Assembly: GCA_011800805.1 (NCBI GenBank)
Contig: MPNW01000692.1
Coordinates: 7,889-42,469, forward strand
DNA length: 34,581 nucleotides
DNA from: Hirudo medicinalis
Lineage: Eukaryota; Annelida; Clitellata; Hirudinida; Hirudinidae
Direction: 5' to 3'
Position 1 is the first letter of the stretch. Each line of letters starts with the position of its first letter. Of this stretch, positions 24,620 to 33,772 are shown in pieces. The notes beneath the pieces were generated by a model, which saw nothing but the letters and a program-made list of their open reading frames with translations, was not told the origin of the DNA and ran no database searches. A program made the translations under genes and the position numbers.

Positions 24620-26149
24620 ATGTTGGGAAGAATTCTCCTGTCCTTAATCTTTTTGTCATCTTTCAACTCGTTGGGAGCGAACGAACACATCAAAGGAAAT
24701 GTCTACAACTTTCTCGTAGAGGATGATCAAGGAAAATCGGTCTCTTTGAGCAAATTTAAAGGAAAAGTAAGATTCTAGATCCTTTGCATGCGAACGAATG
24801 CAATTCAAAAACAAATGATTTTTGTATTAAATAAATTATTTCTAATGATTGATTTTTCGTAATTAAATAAAAGTCTCGCAATCGTTTTAGAGGGTGCTAT
24901 ATTGTAAATGTGTCTGCTTGCTTACGCACTATTCGCTAGATTTAAATCATCTTACGTAACGCTGGTTTAACCCGTCGCCATTTTTAGTTACAAGGCTGGG
25001 TGGATGACGCGCTGTGAAGGATCGCGTTACACGACTAAGTGTCTTTGTTCAATTAAACAATTATCAGCTAAAGTTTTAACTTGAAAATTAATCAGGTTCT
25101 TCTCATAGTGAATGTGGCGAGCGAATGTGGCTACACAGAGTCCCAGTATCAAGGTCTAGTCAGACTTCAATCAGAACTTGGTCATGATCACTTCCAAGTA
25201 CTGGCATTCCCTTGCAATGATTTTGGCCAGCAAGAGCCGCTGGTATGATTTCGTATAATTTATGTTTTTGTTTTTTTCAAAAATTATGTTGTTAATTTAT
25301 AAATTGTCATTCTAGGACTTGTTTTTCCAAAATATGTTTCCTTTTTGCTATATAAGTCGAAGTTTTGCTCAGCTCATTTGTAAGATGTTCCTATCAACAA
25401 AGAATTAAACAAATCACAAGTAATCTACTAACAATTATTGATTGCCAAAGTCACGAGAGTGGTAAACTTATTGACAAATAGATGGCAGTGTTGTACCACT
25501 GCATCTTCACTTACTGACATCACCGACCGACCGCTAAAAACCTTTCTTTTTGACATTTCCAGCCAGTGCAGGATGTAGTGTCTCTGGTCAGATCACAGTA
25601 CGGTGTCAACTTTCCGCTCTTCCAGAAGGTGAACATAGCAGTCGGAGAAGCATCACCGCTGTTCAAGTACTTACAAGGTAGAGTTGAATACACTTGTTAT
25701 GAGCATTCTCTAATCAATCTTTAGGAATTTAGTGTTTAAGAATTTTATTAAATACTTTAAGAATAATTTTTGAAGTGTTTCTTAACTAGATAGTTGACTG
25801 ATAATATAACACTTTGACCAGATAACTTTTATTACTATTATTGTTATTATTATTATTATTATTACTATTATTACTATTATTATTGCTGTTTCTGTTACTG
25901 CTGCTATTGTTGCTGTTGTTGTTGTCGTCGTCGTCATCACCACCAAAATTCTACATCAAATGTTCAGAGCAAACGGGCGAAAAGGTAAAATGGAACTTCT
26001 ACAAGTTCTTGATCAGCTCGGATGGGGAACCTCTGCTGGCCTGGGGTCCTTCGACCAGCGTAGAGTCCATCATCCCGATGATCAGAGACCAAGTCCTTGT
26101 CTGGAAGCAGAGGGCCGGTCAATCCAGGGGTAGTCGAAGCGAATTTTGA
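24620..26149 (+). CDS. Glutathione peroxidase-like protein, GPX7/GPX8 type (Cys form), 4 exons
   Basis: Exons 24620-24766, 25096-25242, 25563-25677 and 25968-26149 join in phase to 196 residues, near human GPX7 (187) and GPX8 (209). A hydrophobic signal peptide (MLGRILLSLIFLSSFNSLG) starts the protein, so it should enter the secretory pathway. VNVASECGYT carries the peroxidatic Cys60 in place of selenocysteine. FPCNDFGQQEP carries Gln94 and the second Cys89. KWNFYKF carries Trp145 and Asn146, so the family's catalytic tetrad is present. The short form without the tetramer loop matches GPX7/8, which reduce peroxides in the endoplasmic reticulum together with protein disulfide isomerase. Unlike the vertebrate proteins, the C-terminus (GSRSEF) is not a K/R/H-[DE]-EL-type retrieval signal. 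A TTATTG-type microsatellite sits in intron 3. Assignment to GPX7 versus GPX8 is not possible here. Confidence 0.95.
25836..25938. repeat. (ATT/GTT/GTC)n microsatellite in peroxidase intron 3
   Basis: Trinucleotide tract ending about 30 bases before the exon-4 acceptor at 25967. It forms a poly-Leu/Ser frame fused to exon 4 that is not part of the protein. Confidence 0.85.
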
Positions 26150-26700
26150 TTTCAAGAGGTCGACGCACGTCGATATTACTTGTCGGCCATCTTTTATTGG
26201 TGTCGTCACTATTGGACGATAATCGGAACTAAATGAAGTAACTTTATGAATATGACACAATTAAGTGCCAGCGTGTTTAATGTGATCCGAATGTTATTGG
26301 TGATCGTTGTGTGTCGTTGTTCACCTCGGCATCTCTCCCGCTCTGGAGTGGTAATTTTAAATAATTTACAAATGTTTACACAATAGATTAATCCAATCTC
26401 ACATTATCTTGTTCATCGATTTGATTTGAATTCGGCATTTTGTTTGGAAAGGCTCGCGTTGGTTGGAGTTCGTGGAATATCACTTGAAATGATTCCACTC
26501 TCGTTAGACATTCCAAGACATGCTTGAGAAATTGGCTGAGGAATGTTAGTGACATTACTACCGAATTCGAGGGAACTTCCTTTACTGAGATCAGAGCAAC
26601 AAACTATCAAAACTTAGAAATTAATGCAGAAGTAAAACCAGTAAAATAATAATAATTGCAATAATAATAATAATAATAACGTGAACATGAATGGTGGAGG
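26150..26700. other. Convergent 3' region between peroxidase and DRC12-like genes
   Basis: No coding evidence. It holds the two 3' UTRs and an (AAT)n tract near 26645-26680. I see no canonical AATAAA on + within this stretch, so the peroxidase must use a variant signal or one further away. Confidence 0.5.
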
Positions 26701-27954
26701 TCATGTGAATTCAAAGTCGTTCAGTCCGAGTTCCATGAGCAACTTTCTGTCGACGATCTTCAGTTTTGAAGCCTTCTCATCCCACTCTGTCTTTGTGGCT
26801 GCCACCTTCATCATCAGTCCGTCCATGTAGTTCTAAAAATAAAGATCTTATTGGTGAATTCATTTTCGAACATCTGATCAACTTTTCAATTATTTTATCA
26901 ACTGACGAAAAAAGCATTAGTTATTGTTTGGTTTATTATAAATCAGAGTTGTGGGCAGAATAATGTTGATAGAGGTGGGAATGATTAATTCACTGCATTG
27001 CCTTGAAGTTGAGCGGGAGATGTTAACAGCTTGATCAAAATTGCATTTCGTGAGCCACGTCAAAAGTTTTCTTACAGTAAAGAAAGCCTCGTATTGTGAA
27101 ATAATCGAAGCTAGTTTGGAATTGAGTTGCTCGATCTTGCCATCTTTGTCCCTTTTCATCTCTTTCTTCTCATCGATCGTCTTCTTCAGCTCGCTTTCGG
27201 TCCATTCTGAAAGCAGACGATGACGAGTGATTTAAACGATTTATTTGATTTAATAAAATAAACGAGTGATTTAAACAAAGAATTCTCATTTATAAGAGGC
27301 AATTTGTTAAGTTGCGTTAAGGCACCTTGGGTCACCTCTGTGATTCAACAACAGATGGGAAAAAATTTCATCTACCTAGCTTTGCCTTTGTAAGCTGCAG
27401 TTCACTTTGAAGCTCCTTGATTTTTGTGTTCAAATCATTCTGCATTGTCTTGTACTGTCGAGAGAGATCTGCTCGAACAATTTATATTAGTTTGACATCA
27501 ACAAGCCGAGTTTAATGTCACTTAATCATTTGAGATGAAAATTTTTTGATGATCACTTGATACCTGCACTGACAATCCTATGGTTGAGGCTGACTCCTCC
27601 ATAGTCGCTTCTGCCTTTTTCATCCGTTCCTTCCATTCTTCACAAGCTTGCTGAGAACGCTGAGCAAGATCTTTGCGCACAGCTGGATATATTTAGAATA
27701 AAAATGTAAATTTATAAATTATGAAATAAATTCAAAATCTGGCTTTCAAAGGCACTACCCAAATTATTCTTCAGCGCTTCTACTTCCTCGAGTCTTTTTC
27801 TATACCTTTCTTCTGATGTGAGTTCATTTTCTGGTAGTCCGTGTCATAAACGATGTTTAAATCAAGTACATGCTGACTCAAATACGAAATAAAATTCGAA
27901 ACAACCTAATTTTAGTTGCTGTTGCTTAGACACGAATTTCTTCTTCGTCGACAT
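26701..27954 (-). CDS. Coiled-coil protein resembling DRC12 (CCDC153), 6 exons
   Basis: Exons in order: 27954-27906, 27830-27759, 27682-27557, 27468-27376, 27206-27076, 26832-26701, giving 200 residues (human CCDC153 about 210). The protein is nearly all charged heptad-type helix after a Lys-rich start (MSTKKKFVSKQQQ). The C-terminal part, SQYEAFFTNYMDGLMMKV then TEWDEKASKL and MELGL, aligns with the human end (KYEEILHDSLDRLLAKL, QWDGAALRL, QFGL). DRC12 belongs to the nexin-dynein regulatory complex of motile cilia and flagella. For exon 3, phase requires the donor after 27557 rather than the stronger-looking CAG/gta at 27563; this adds Val-Ser-Asn in the helix. Coiled coils align easily by chance, so the name rests mainly on length and the C-terminal block. 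Confidence 0.75.
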
Positions 27955-28392
27955 ATTCCTGAGCTGGTGGCAATAGGCCAATAAAGGCCTTAAAGCTTTA
28001 CCAAGGCAACAGATTTTTCTTGTGTAAAAGTAAAATTATTGCAAAACTGCTAAAAAAAAAGAGCTTTATTAATAAATCATTTTTATTCACTTTTTTCCGA
28101 TGGTTAATTTACTTGCTTGTATTTAAAAAATTATTTAAGTAATTCATGCAGATCGACAAAATGAAAACGAAATGCAAAGTGAGGTTCTTGTTCATTTATT
28201 AACCAATCAACGTGATACTTTCGAAGAAATATTTGCGATATATTAAGTCATTACACGATTTAATTCTAATCCAATCCTATGTTAATTATTTAATAATTAA
28301 AATGACCTCGTTCATTAAAATCTTGATTTTATAATAACGTGAATTAATTTTCACACTTTGTAACGCTTTGCAACGGAAATTCGCCGTCTCTC
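27955..28392. other. Gap between DRC12-like gene and small unknown gene
   Basis: AT-rich, no exon seen. Both flanking genes read on -, so this should hold the DRC12-like promoter and the 3' UTR of the upstream gene. Confidence 0.5.
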
Positions 28393-29334
28393 CTAAACCT
28401 CCCGCTTGTTGTAGTTATCGAAAATGGGATCATCGTCGTCATAGTCGTAGCCGAAGAGTCCAAAATCGCTTTTGTGTTCTATGGAGTCAAATACCCTCTT
28501 GTTCCTGCCCACGGGCCTCGGTTCTCCAAACAAAGGTGGGTGCTTCTTCCAGGCAGGAGCGGATTGCCGTGATTGTAGCCCAGGCGTTGGTAATGGTTCT
28601 GTAAGAGGTATTCTTTTATGAAATATTGAGGATTAAAAATATTAAATATCAGTTGAAAAATTTGATCAATGTTTGAGATGATCTCAAACAGTTAAGTATA
28701 TTTTTGAATGGGTCACAAAATGTTGTTTACATTTACGAAAGACGTTAGTTAATTTAGAAATTGAAAATGTAACTTTTAGCTATCTAGTTTAATTTTAACA
28801 ACTTATTTCCATATTGCCTTATTAAGACTGCAGAGCTCTGACGCTATGCATCATATAAATTAACTATTATTATTTAACAACTAACAACTTAAAAAACGAC
28901 CTTTCTCGTAGAACTGCATAAAGCGAAATAAGTCACTGCCAGCAAAAGTGCCAAAAAGGCTAATTTGGAAACTGCCAAATTAAAAAAAAATTTGTAACCA
29001 ATTTTTTTTACTCAATTGAACTTTAAACTTAAATTTCAACACATTAAATACTTAAATAACTAATTAATAAATGTGACGCAATTAAAAATGTAGCCGTAGT
29101 ACGAAAGCAATGGCTCGAATTTCTTAAAACAGATCGACACTGTTAACCGCCACAGAACTCACCCATGGTGCAGTCGAGAGTTGGTCGCGGTTCCAGTAGC
29201 AAATGCGAACAAATGGACGTCCAAAGCATCGGTCAGTTGCCCATTTATAGAGTCGTTCTGTTTGCCTACGCGTTCCTCTGTTGGCCTTTTTCAACACTCG
29301 AGCGGCTTCTTGCCAAACATCGGGACATTGTTTG
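28393..29334 (-). CDS. Unrecognised small protein gene, 3 exons seen, 5' end missing
   Basis: Three - strand exons connect in phase: about 29334-29163 (5' edge uncertain), a 13-nt exon 28913-28901 (FYEK) and 28598-28393 with the stop. The roughly 129 residues include DVWQEAARVLKKANRG, ERLYKWATDRCFGRPF, FYEKEPLPTPG, RVFDSIEHKSDFGLFG, an acidic YDYDDDDPIFDNY and a final NKREV. It is rich in aromatic and charged residues and has no signal peptide or membrane segment in this reading. I do not recognise the family. No in-frame ATG occurs in the first exon, so an upstream exon is expected. Evidence is frame continuity, donors GTGAGT and GTCG, and pyrimidine-rich acceptors; there is no homology support. 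An alternative reading starting at the ATG at 29166 gives a signal-peptide-like segment but breaks phase at the last exon. Confidence 0.5.
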
Positions 29335-30110
29335 CTTCGACGTCAGTCCTCCTTAAGAAACAAATATAGATGAGTATTTAATGCTACTTTTGTTGACGCC
29401 GGTTGTGGTCGCAAGGATATTGGACTGGATTATTCAACATTCAATGTTACGGAATGAATGTTGAGGATTCAGTTTAGTGTCATTTCGGACTAATTAATGT
29501 TATTAAATTGAAATGTTAGCAAATAATTAATTATCCCTATTAATAAAATAGTGATTAACAATAGCTTTAATAAATAAATAAGTTCAATAATAATTATTGC
29601 AAGTGCTGAGAGGTTTTTGGTATTTTTTTTATGCAAATGGGAAAATAAACAGCCGGATCTCGGACTATATTTGGCAAATGAAGTTTTCTCCAAACACAGA
29701 GCACAATTTGGCGTGTGCCTTTGAAGTCCCTCTTGTCAGAAAGAACTGATTGACAGCTGCCAAAATGGGAAGCAATTTCAGACGCGTCAAAAAAGTGACT
29801 TTCCAATTCTGTATTGAGTTTTTCCACATTCCGACAGACGTAACAGATGATTCTGATGGCCTCTCCATGCATTCCATGCATCCGTCATTCACACGAGTTC
29901 TTGCATCCTTTAACGCATTTTTTATGCCTTCAAATTAATCGTAACTATTTCCCCGACCTATTGAAAGGTTAGGGTTGTTCAACAAAGTTTAATTGTAAAT
30001 TGCTAATTAATTGATATTGATTTAGCTTGTTTATTATAAACTCATTAATATTTGAAACTTTATGTACAAGAAAAATATGATAAAATTTTCTTTTCAAAAC
30101 ATTTATCCAT
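29335..30110. other. Gap with an unassigned - strand open stretch
   Basis: Between about 29594 and 29945 two overlapping - strand frames are open: IKNALKDARTRVNDGCMEC in one, and HGEAIRIICYVCRNVEKLNTE followed by about 65 more residues in another. Read together they look helical, as in a gene broken by a frameshift, but I recognise no family and see no clear splice sites. It could be noncoding, a decayed gene, or 5' exons of the small gene to its left. A - strand AATAAA at 30030-30035 suits the kinase upstream. Confidence 0.3.
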
Positions 30111-31084
30111 TTACTCTTCATCAGATAAGGTTTCGCTGTTGAAATAATCCAGAAAAGGAAGGCCATAGCAGTCATGGTGCTTGATCCTCTCGCCAGGGTC
30201 GACACGCATCATTCTCTCCACAAGCTCAATCAAGTTCATCAGGCTGGAAAGGCCTGCATCTTTCCTACCGTACTTCATGACAAAAAATGTCCTTAGACCA
30301 ATCGGTACTTCCGGACACTCTGAACCATTCAGGATCCACTGTTTCGTCTCTTCATGGAAATGGTAAAATACATTTCTATAGGGGGAATTGACTATCATGT
30401 CCTGGGGTAGGGGTCCAAATATCTGATCGATCATCTGCATCTGCTCCAATCTGTCGCCCTCTATGTCGAAAAATACTTTCCTCGTAACGCACTCCAGTAG
30501 AATGCAGCCGAATTGTCGTAATCGCAACCGATTATGACCTCTGGAGCCCGGTAAGGCAGAGTCTGAATGAGGGACAGTTTTGGGATGATGTGGGGCATGT
30601 GGCAGAGACCGAAGTCGGCAAACTTGAGCCGATTATCGACCCAACTATGAAGGATATTCTCTGGCTTAAGGTCGCCGTGAATGATGTTCATCTGACTCAT
30701 GAAGGACAAGAAGTCGATCATCTGCTTGGAATACAACGATATCTTGTACAGGTTAAGATCCTCAGCAATGAGGTCCCTCAAGGTATTCGGCATGAACTCG
30801 AGAATGAGTACAACGCAGTTCTCAACTTTGAACCATTCTTTCAAGCCGATCACGTGCTTCTTAAGGGGAGATTTTCCTTCGCCTATCCACTCGATGGTTC
30901 GCGCTTCTATGGCATTCCTTAGGAATTTTTGCCCAGTACCGTGGGATATTTTTATGGCTACACTGGCCATAGTCGACATGATTTTAGCTTCGTAAACGTG
31001 GCCGTACGTACCTCTGCCTAGTTCCCTTACGACGACGTAATTGTTAAAGAGGATGTCGCCTTCTTTGACATTCTTTAAGTCCAT
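30111..31084 (-). pseudogene. Intronless CMGC-like protein kinase, copy A, broken by a short deletion
   Basis: The - strand frame from 31084 encodes the N-lobe and most of the C-lobe: glycine loop GRGTYGHVY, VAIK, HGDLKPENIL, FADFGLC and LPYRAPEVIIGCDYDNS. The frame breaks at about 30505-30515 and the kinase continues in another frame as GCILLECVTRKVFFD to the stop at 30111. Compared with the intact neighbour at 32732-33772, the missing piece is the SADIWSV segment of subdomain IX, including its invariant Asp. Its absence should destroy both the reading frame and the fold. All other motifs are intact and no other lesion is visible, so the break is recent or an assembly deletion. The HGD motif replaces HRD, as HCD or HAD does in DYRK and HIPK kinases. 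A truncated product is possible but unlikely to be active. Confidence 0.85.
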
Positions 31085-31789
31085 TTTTGGTTTCGCTTTC
31101 TGGACGATTAGTCAGACGAAGAGTCTGATGTCTAAGGTAGTGTCTGATTTTGGACTTCTATTACAGGGAGATGCTTTTGGTAAATTTCAAACAATTAATA
31201 CTAAATTATATTTTATAATATGAAAATAATATTTTTTAAGTTTGGGACAGCGTGGACAAGTTTGTTTTTTAGGAGTTTTTAATAAAAGATTGTTAATATA
31301 AACTAAAAAATAATTTGTATTAAATTGATTAAATTTCGGACTCTAAATGTGTTAAAAAAAACAATTAGGTTAAAAATAAGCTTTTAGAAAAATTATGCAT
31401 TTGGTGGAGAATGTGGAATCGATAAATGTATAAACATTGAACAGGCCATCTCACCTAATTAGAATATTATGAAAACAATTAACACAAAAGTGAATGACTT
31501 CAAGGTTGACAATTCACGATTTAGAAAATAAAAAAAATTAATAATACTGATCTTTACTCCCTTCAATGTATTAGTAAATATTAACTTTGAATAAGTTTGA
31601 AAATGACAATGCTGCTGATGAGCTTATTGTACTTATTCTAGCAATGTTCGTTAGGGGTCGTCACAATGGATTCTGGAAGGTCCCTGTGACATTATCATAA
31701 ACGTTCTTTTCAAGCAGCTATTACAATCAGAATTTGGTTCAACATTTCGCTGTTACACGAGTAAATTTCCACCAGGTGCGTCTTTTGTC
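31085..31789. other. Gap between kinase copy A and the kinase relic
   Basis: AT-rich, no exon seen. It should contain the promoter or 5' flank of copy A. No microsatellite and no second-strand gene. Confidence 0.5.
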
Positions 31790-32425
31790 GGTAATACTTC
31801 CTTATCAAAAAGTCACTTTGAGAAATGGATTACCGAGGGCTTCCTCAGGCGAGATTCTGAGATTAGGTACTGGGCTGAGCATTGTGTTCCAGGTCCAACA
31901 AATGTTCAAAGGTTTTTCTTCTTTGTGATTCTTGGGCAAGGCTAGGTCTATGCCAGTGCCTCTTCTGATTCTTTCAAGATACACTGATTTGATCCAGCGT
32001 CGAAAAAAAAAGAATTCGTTAGCAAGTTCAACTCGTTTGTTGCAGGAAAGACATTTTTTTATGGTGAACTCTAACAAAATGTAAATGTGCTTCATTTATA
32101 TAGCGCCATATGCATAGCGTCGGAGGCGCTTCTTGTCAACCATTTATCTAGCGCTCCTTCCCAAGGGCGCTTGCGGCAGTGCAGGCTGGGTTTCGAACAC
32201 GAAACATTACGACTGTTGCCATTACCGCCGTATGCAGGAACGTAACCAATTCAGCCAAACTGCACGCACCATATGCTCCAGGTGTCTGCGGGGGTCAAAT
32301 AGTCTTATCCCAAAACCCTGTAGAAAAGCGCCTTGCTATCTTGCTCGGTTTGTCATCGAGGCGTACAGCAGAGACCAAAGTCGACGAACTTAATGTCTCC
32401 ATTCTGCACATGATAATTTCCGGCA
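31790..32425 (-). pseudogene. Decayed kinase copy B, interrupted by a SINE
   Basis: Two parts on - resemble the intact kinase at 32732-33772. The right part (about 32425-32268) reads GDIKFVDFGLC, then in a shifted frame KALFYRVLG, a stop, DYLTPADTWSIWC. These match VFADFSLC, QTLHYRAPEVILGYDYSA and SADIWSVGC. The left part (about 32055-31800) reads ELANEFFFF, RRWIKSVYLERIRRGTG, LPKNHKEE and RISPEEALGNPFLK. These match ELAPKRCKYFTF, GLWILNGYEKPIEPTG, ISKHKSHKN and RISPEEALDHPFLR. Between them lies a SINE (32089-32262). Stops and frameshifts are present and the N-lobe is not detectable, so this is an old nonfunctional copy. Confidence 0.8.
32089..32262 (-). mobile_element. tRNA-derived SINE, copy 2 (inside kinase relic)
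   Basis: On - this reads a tRNA-like head (A-box region TTTGGCTGAATTGGTTACG near 32241-32260), then GGTAATGGCAACAGTCGTAA and a B-box GTGTTCGAAACCC near 32188-32203. The tail is ATATGGCGCTATATAAATGA. Head, core and tail match copy 1 at 20784-20970, with scattered substitutions. Insertion between two parts of the kinase relic gives its relative age: it arrived after the kinase duplicated. Confidence 0.85.
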
Positions 32426-32731
32426 TGGAATACTAATACTTTCCATGTATCCATTTCAGGTGATATACTTTTCAGGCATTCAAAAAATTCAAAATTCTAT
32501 CTTTTTCTTTGTTTCTCAGTTAATGATGCCAATGATGTAACAAACAAAATCGAAATTAAATTGTTAAGTGAGATTTTCGGTCGAACCAAAAAATAAATAA
32601 AAATACAAGAATCAGCACAAACAATTGTTTCTATTCAACTCTGTTTAATCATAGCCAAAATCACCATAATTTAACATAAAATGCCAAATGTCCAGAAATT
32701 AACAAATATTTAATAATCATCCTTAAAATAT
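32426..32731. other. Gap between kinase relic and intact kinase
   Basis: AT-rich, no exon. It likely holds the 3' flank of the intact kinase. I could not trace the missing N-lobe of the relic here. Confidence 0.45.
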
Positions 32732-33772
32732 TCAGATGATGGTCTGCTCGAGAGACCTCTTTTCCATCGGGTACCTAGTTTTGTCGGTCAGCTGACCAAA
32801 TCCAAAATTAGTCGGCATTCTGAGAAATGGATGATCCAAGGCCTCCTCAGGGGAGATTCTGAAAGTAGGCTCAAAGCAGAGCATTTTCTGTACCAGATCC
32901 AAAAATTGCTTGGAATACTTGTAGTTTTTATGGCTTTTGTGTTTGGATATTGGCAAACCAGTCGGTTCAATCGGTTTTTCATATCCGTTGAGAATCCACA
33001 GGCCAGCTTCAACATTAAAGGTAAAGTACTTGCATCTTTTCGGGGCCAATTCAATGTATTCTTGGCTCGGAGTACCAATTATGCTCACAATTGACTCCAT
33101 CACGTCGTACTCGCTCATACCATGGAAAAGATGCTCGCCGATCAGGCATTCTATTAAGATGCAGCCTACACTCCAGATGTCAGCAGAGGCCGAATAATCG
33201 TAACCCAGAATTACTTCTGGTGCCCTGTAATGCAAGGTCTGGATGAGACTAGGTTTCTTTTCCATGTAAGGAGCGTAGCAGAGACTAAAGTCTGCAAATA
33301 CGAGTTCATCTTCCTCATCGTCGTGAAGAATGTTCTCCGGCTTGAGATCACCGTGGATAATGTCCAGTTGGGACATGAAGTAGAGAAATTCAACCATCTG
33401 CACTGCATACTTCGAAAGCCTGGCAAACCGTTTGATCCTTTTCTCAGAGAGTGATTGTCTAAGCGAACCCGACTTGAGTTCCATGACGGTTATGACCGAG
33501 TCGTTGACTGTGAACCAGGTCTTTATCTTGATAACGTATCGACTGAGGCAAGAATCAATCTTGTTGATCCTCTCAATAGTCTGAGCTTCGATAAAGTTCC
33601 GCTTGTAGCTTTCGTTTTTGTTAAGAGCCACCTTCACGGCTACGTAATTGTTCTCGTCTAGGTCCAGAGCTTTCAGGACGAGGCCATATCCCCCTTTGCC
33701 AATTTTCTTCAAGATCCGATATCTGCTTGTTGCTGCCTTAATGTCATTCCTTTTTTCCATCTTGGCATCCAT
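32732..33772 (-). CDS. Intronless CMGC-like protein kinase, copy C (intact, DFG to DFS)
   Basis: One uninterrupted frame of 346 residues covers a whole kinase domain and little else. Motifs: glycine loop GKGGYG (25-30), VAVK with Lys47, helix-C Glu62 (FIEAQTIE), catalytic loop HGDLKPEN (140-147), ADFSLC (Asp161, with Ser in place of the DFG Gly), YRAPEVILG (182-190), SADIWSVGC, WILNGYEKP and RISPEEALDHPFL. ATP-binding Lys, catalytic Asp142 and Mg-binding Asp161 are present, so activity is plausible. HxDLKPEN without the usual Arg and Q-T-x-YRAPE point to the DYRK/HIPK branch of CMGC, but no subfamily domain flanks it. The first ATG lies 17 codons before the start of the kinase fold. Two related copies lie downstream on the same strand. 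Lack of introns, in a genome where the other genes have many, suggests origin by retroposition followed by tandem duplication. Confidence 0.93.
   Translation of the reverse strand: MDAKMEKRNDIKAATSRYRILKKIGKGGYGLVLKALDLDENNYVAVKVALNKNESYKRNFIEAQTIERINKIDSCLSRYVIKIKTWFTVNDSVITVMELKSGSLRQSLSEKRIKRFARLSKYAVQMVEFLYFMSQLDIIHGDLKPENILHDDEEDELVFADFSLCYAPYMEKKPSLIQTLHYRAPEVILGYDYSASADIWSVGCILIECLIGEHLFHGMSEYDVMESIVSIIGTPSQEYIELAPKRCKYFTFNVEAGLWILNGYEKPIEPTGLPISKHKSHKNYKYSKQFLDLVQKMLCFEPTFRISPEEALDHPFLRMPTNFGFGQLTDKTRYPMEKRSLEQTII

Noticed and set aside
24895..25080. Possible extra peroxidase exon or RNA gene in intron 1
   Set aside because: No frame fits between Lys49 and Val50, which join directly in the family; no tRNA cloverleaf could be drawn.
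28393..29170. A secreted neuropeptide precursor: an ATG at 29166 gives MVSKLAFLALLLAVTY, and the last exon has NKR-VFDSI...FDNY-NKR, resembling a pedal peptide/orcokinin flanked by dibasic sites
   Set aside because: The signal-peptide-like exon ends in phase 0 while the last exon needs one more base, so the join breaks the frame. A different reading (W at 29163, 13-nt exon, last exon) closes phase and extends a good frame upstream. There is also only one peptide-like copy.
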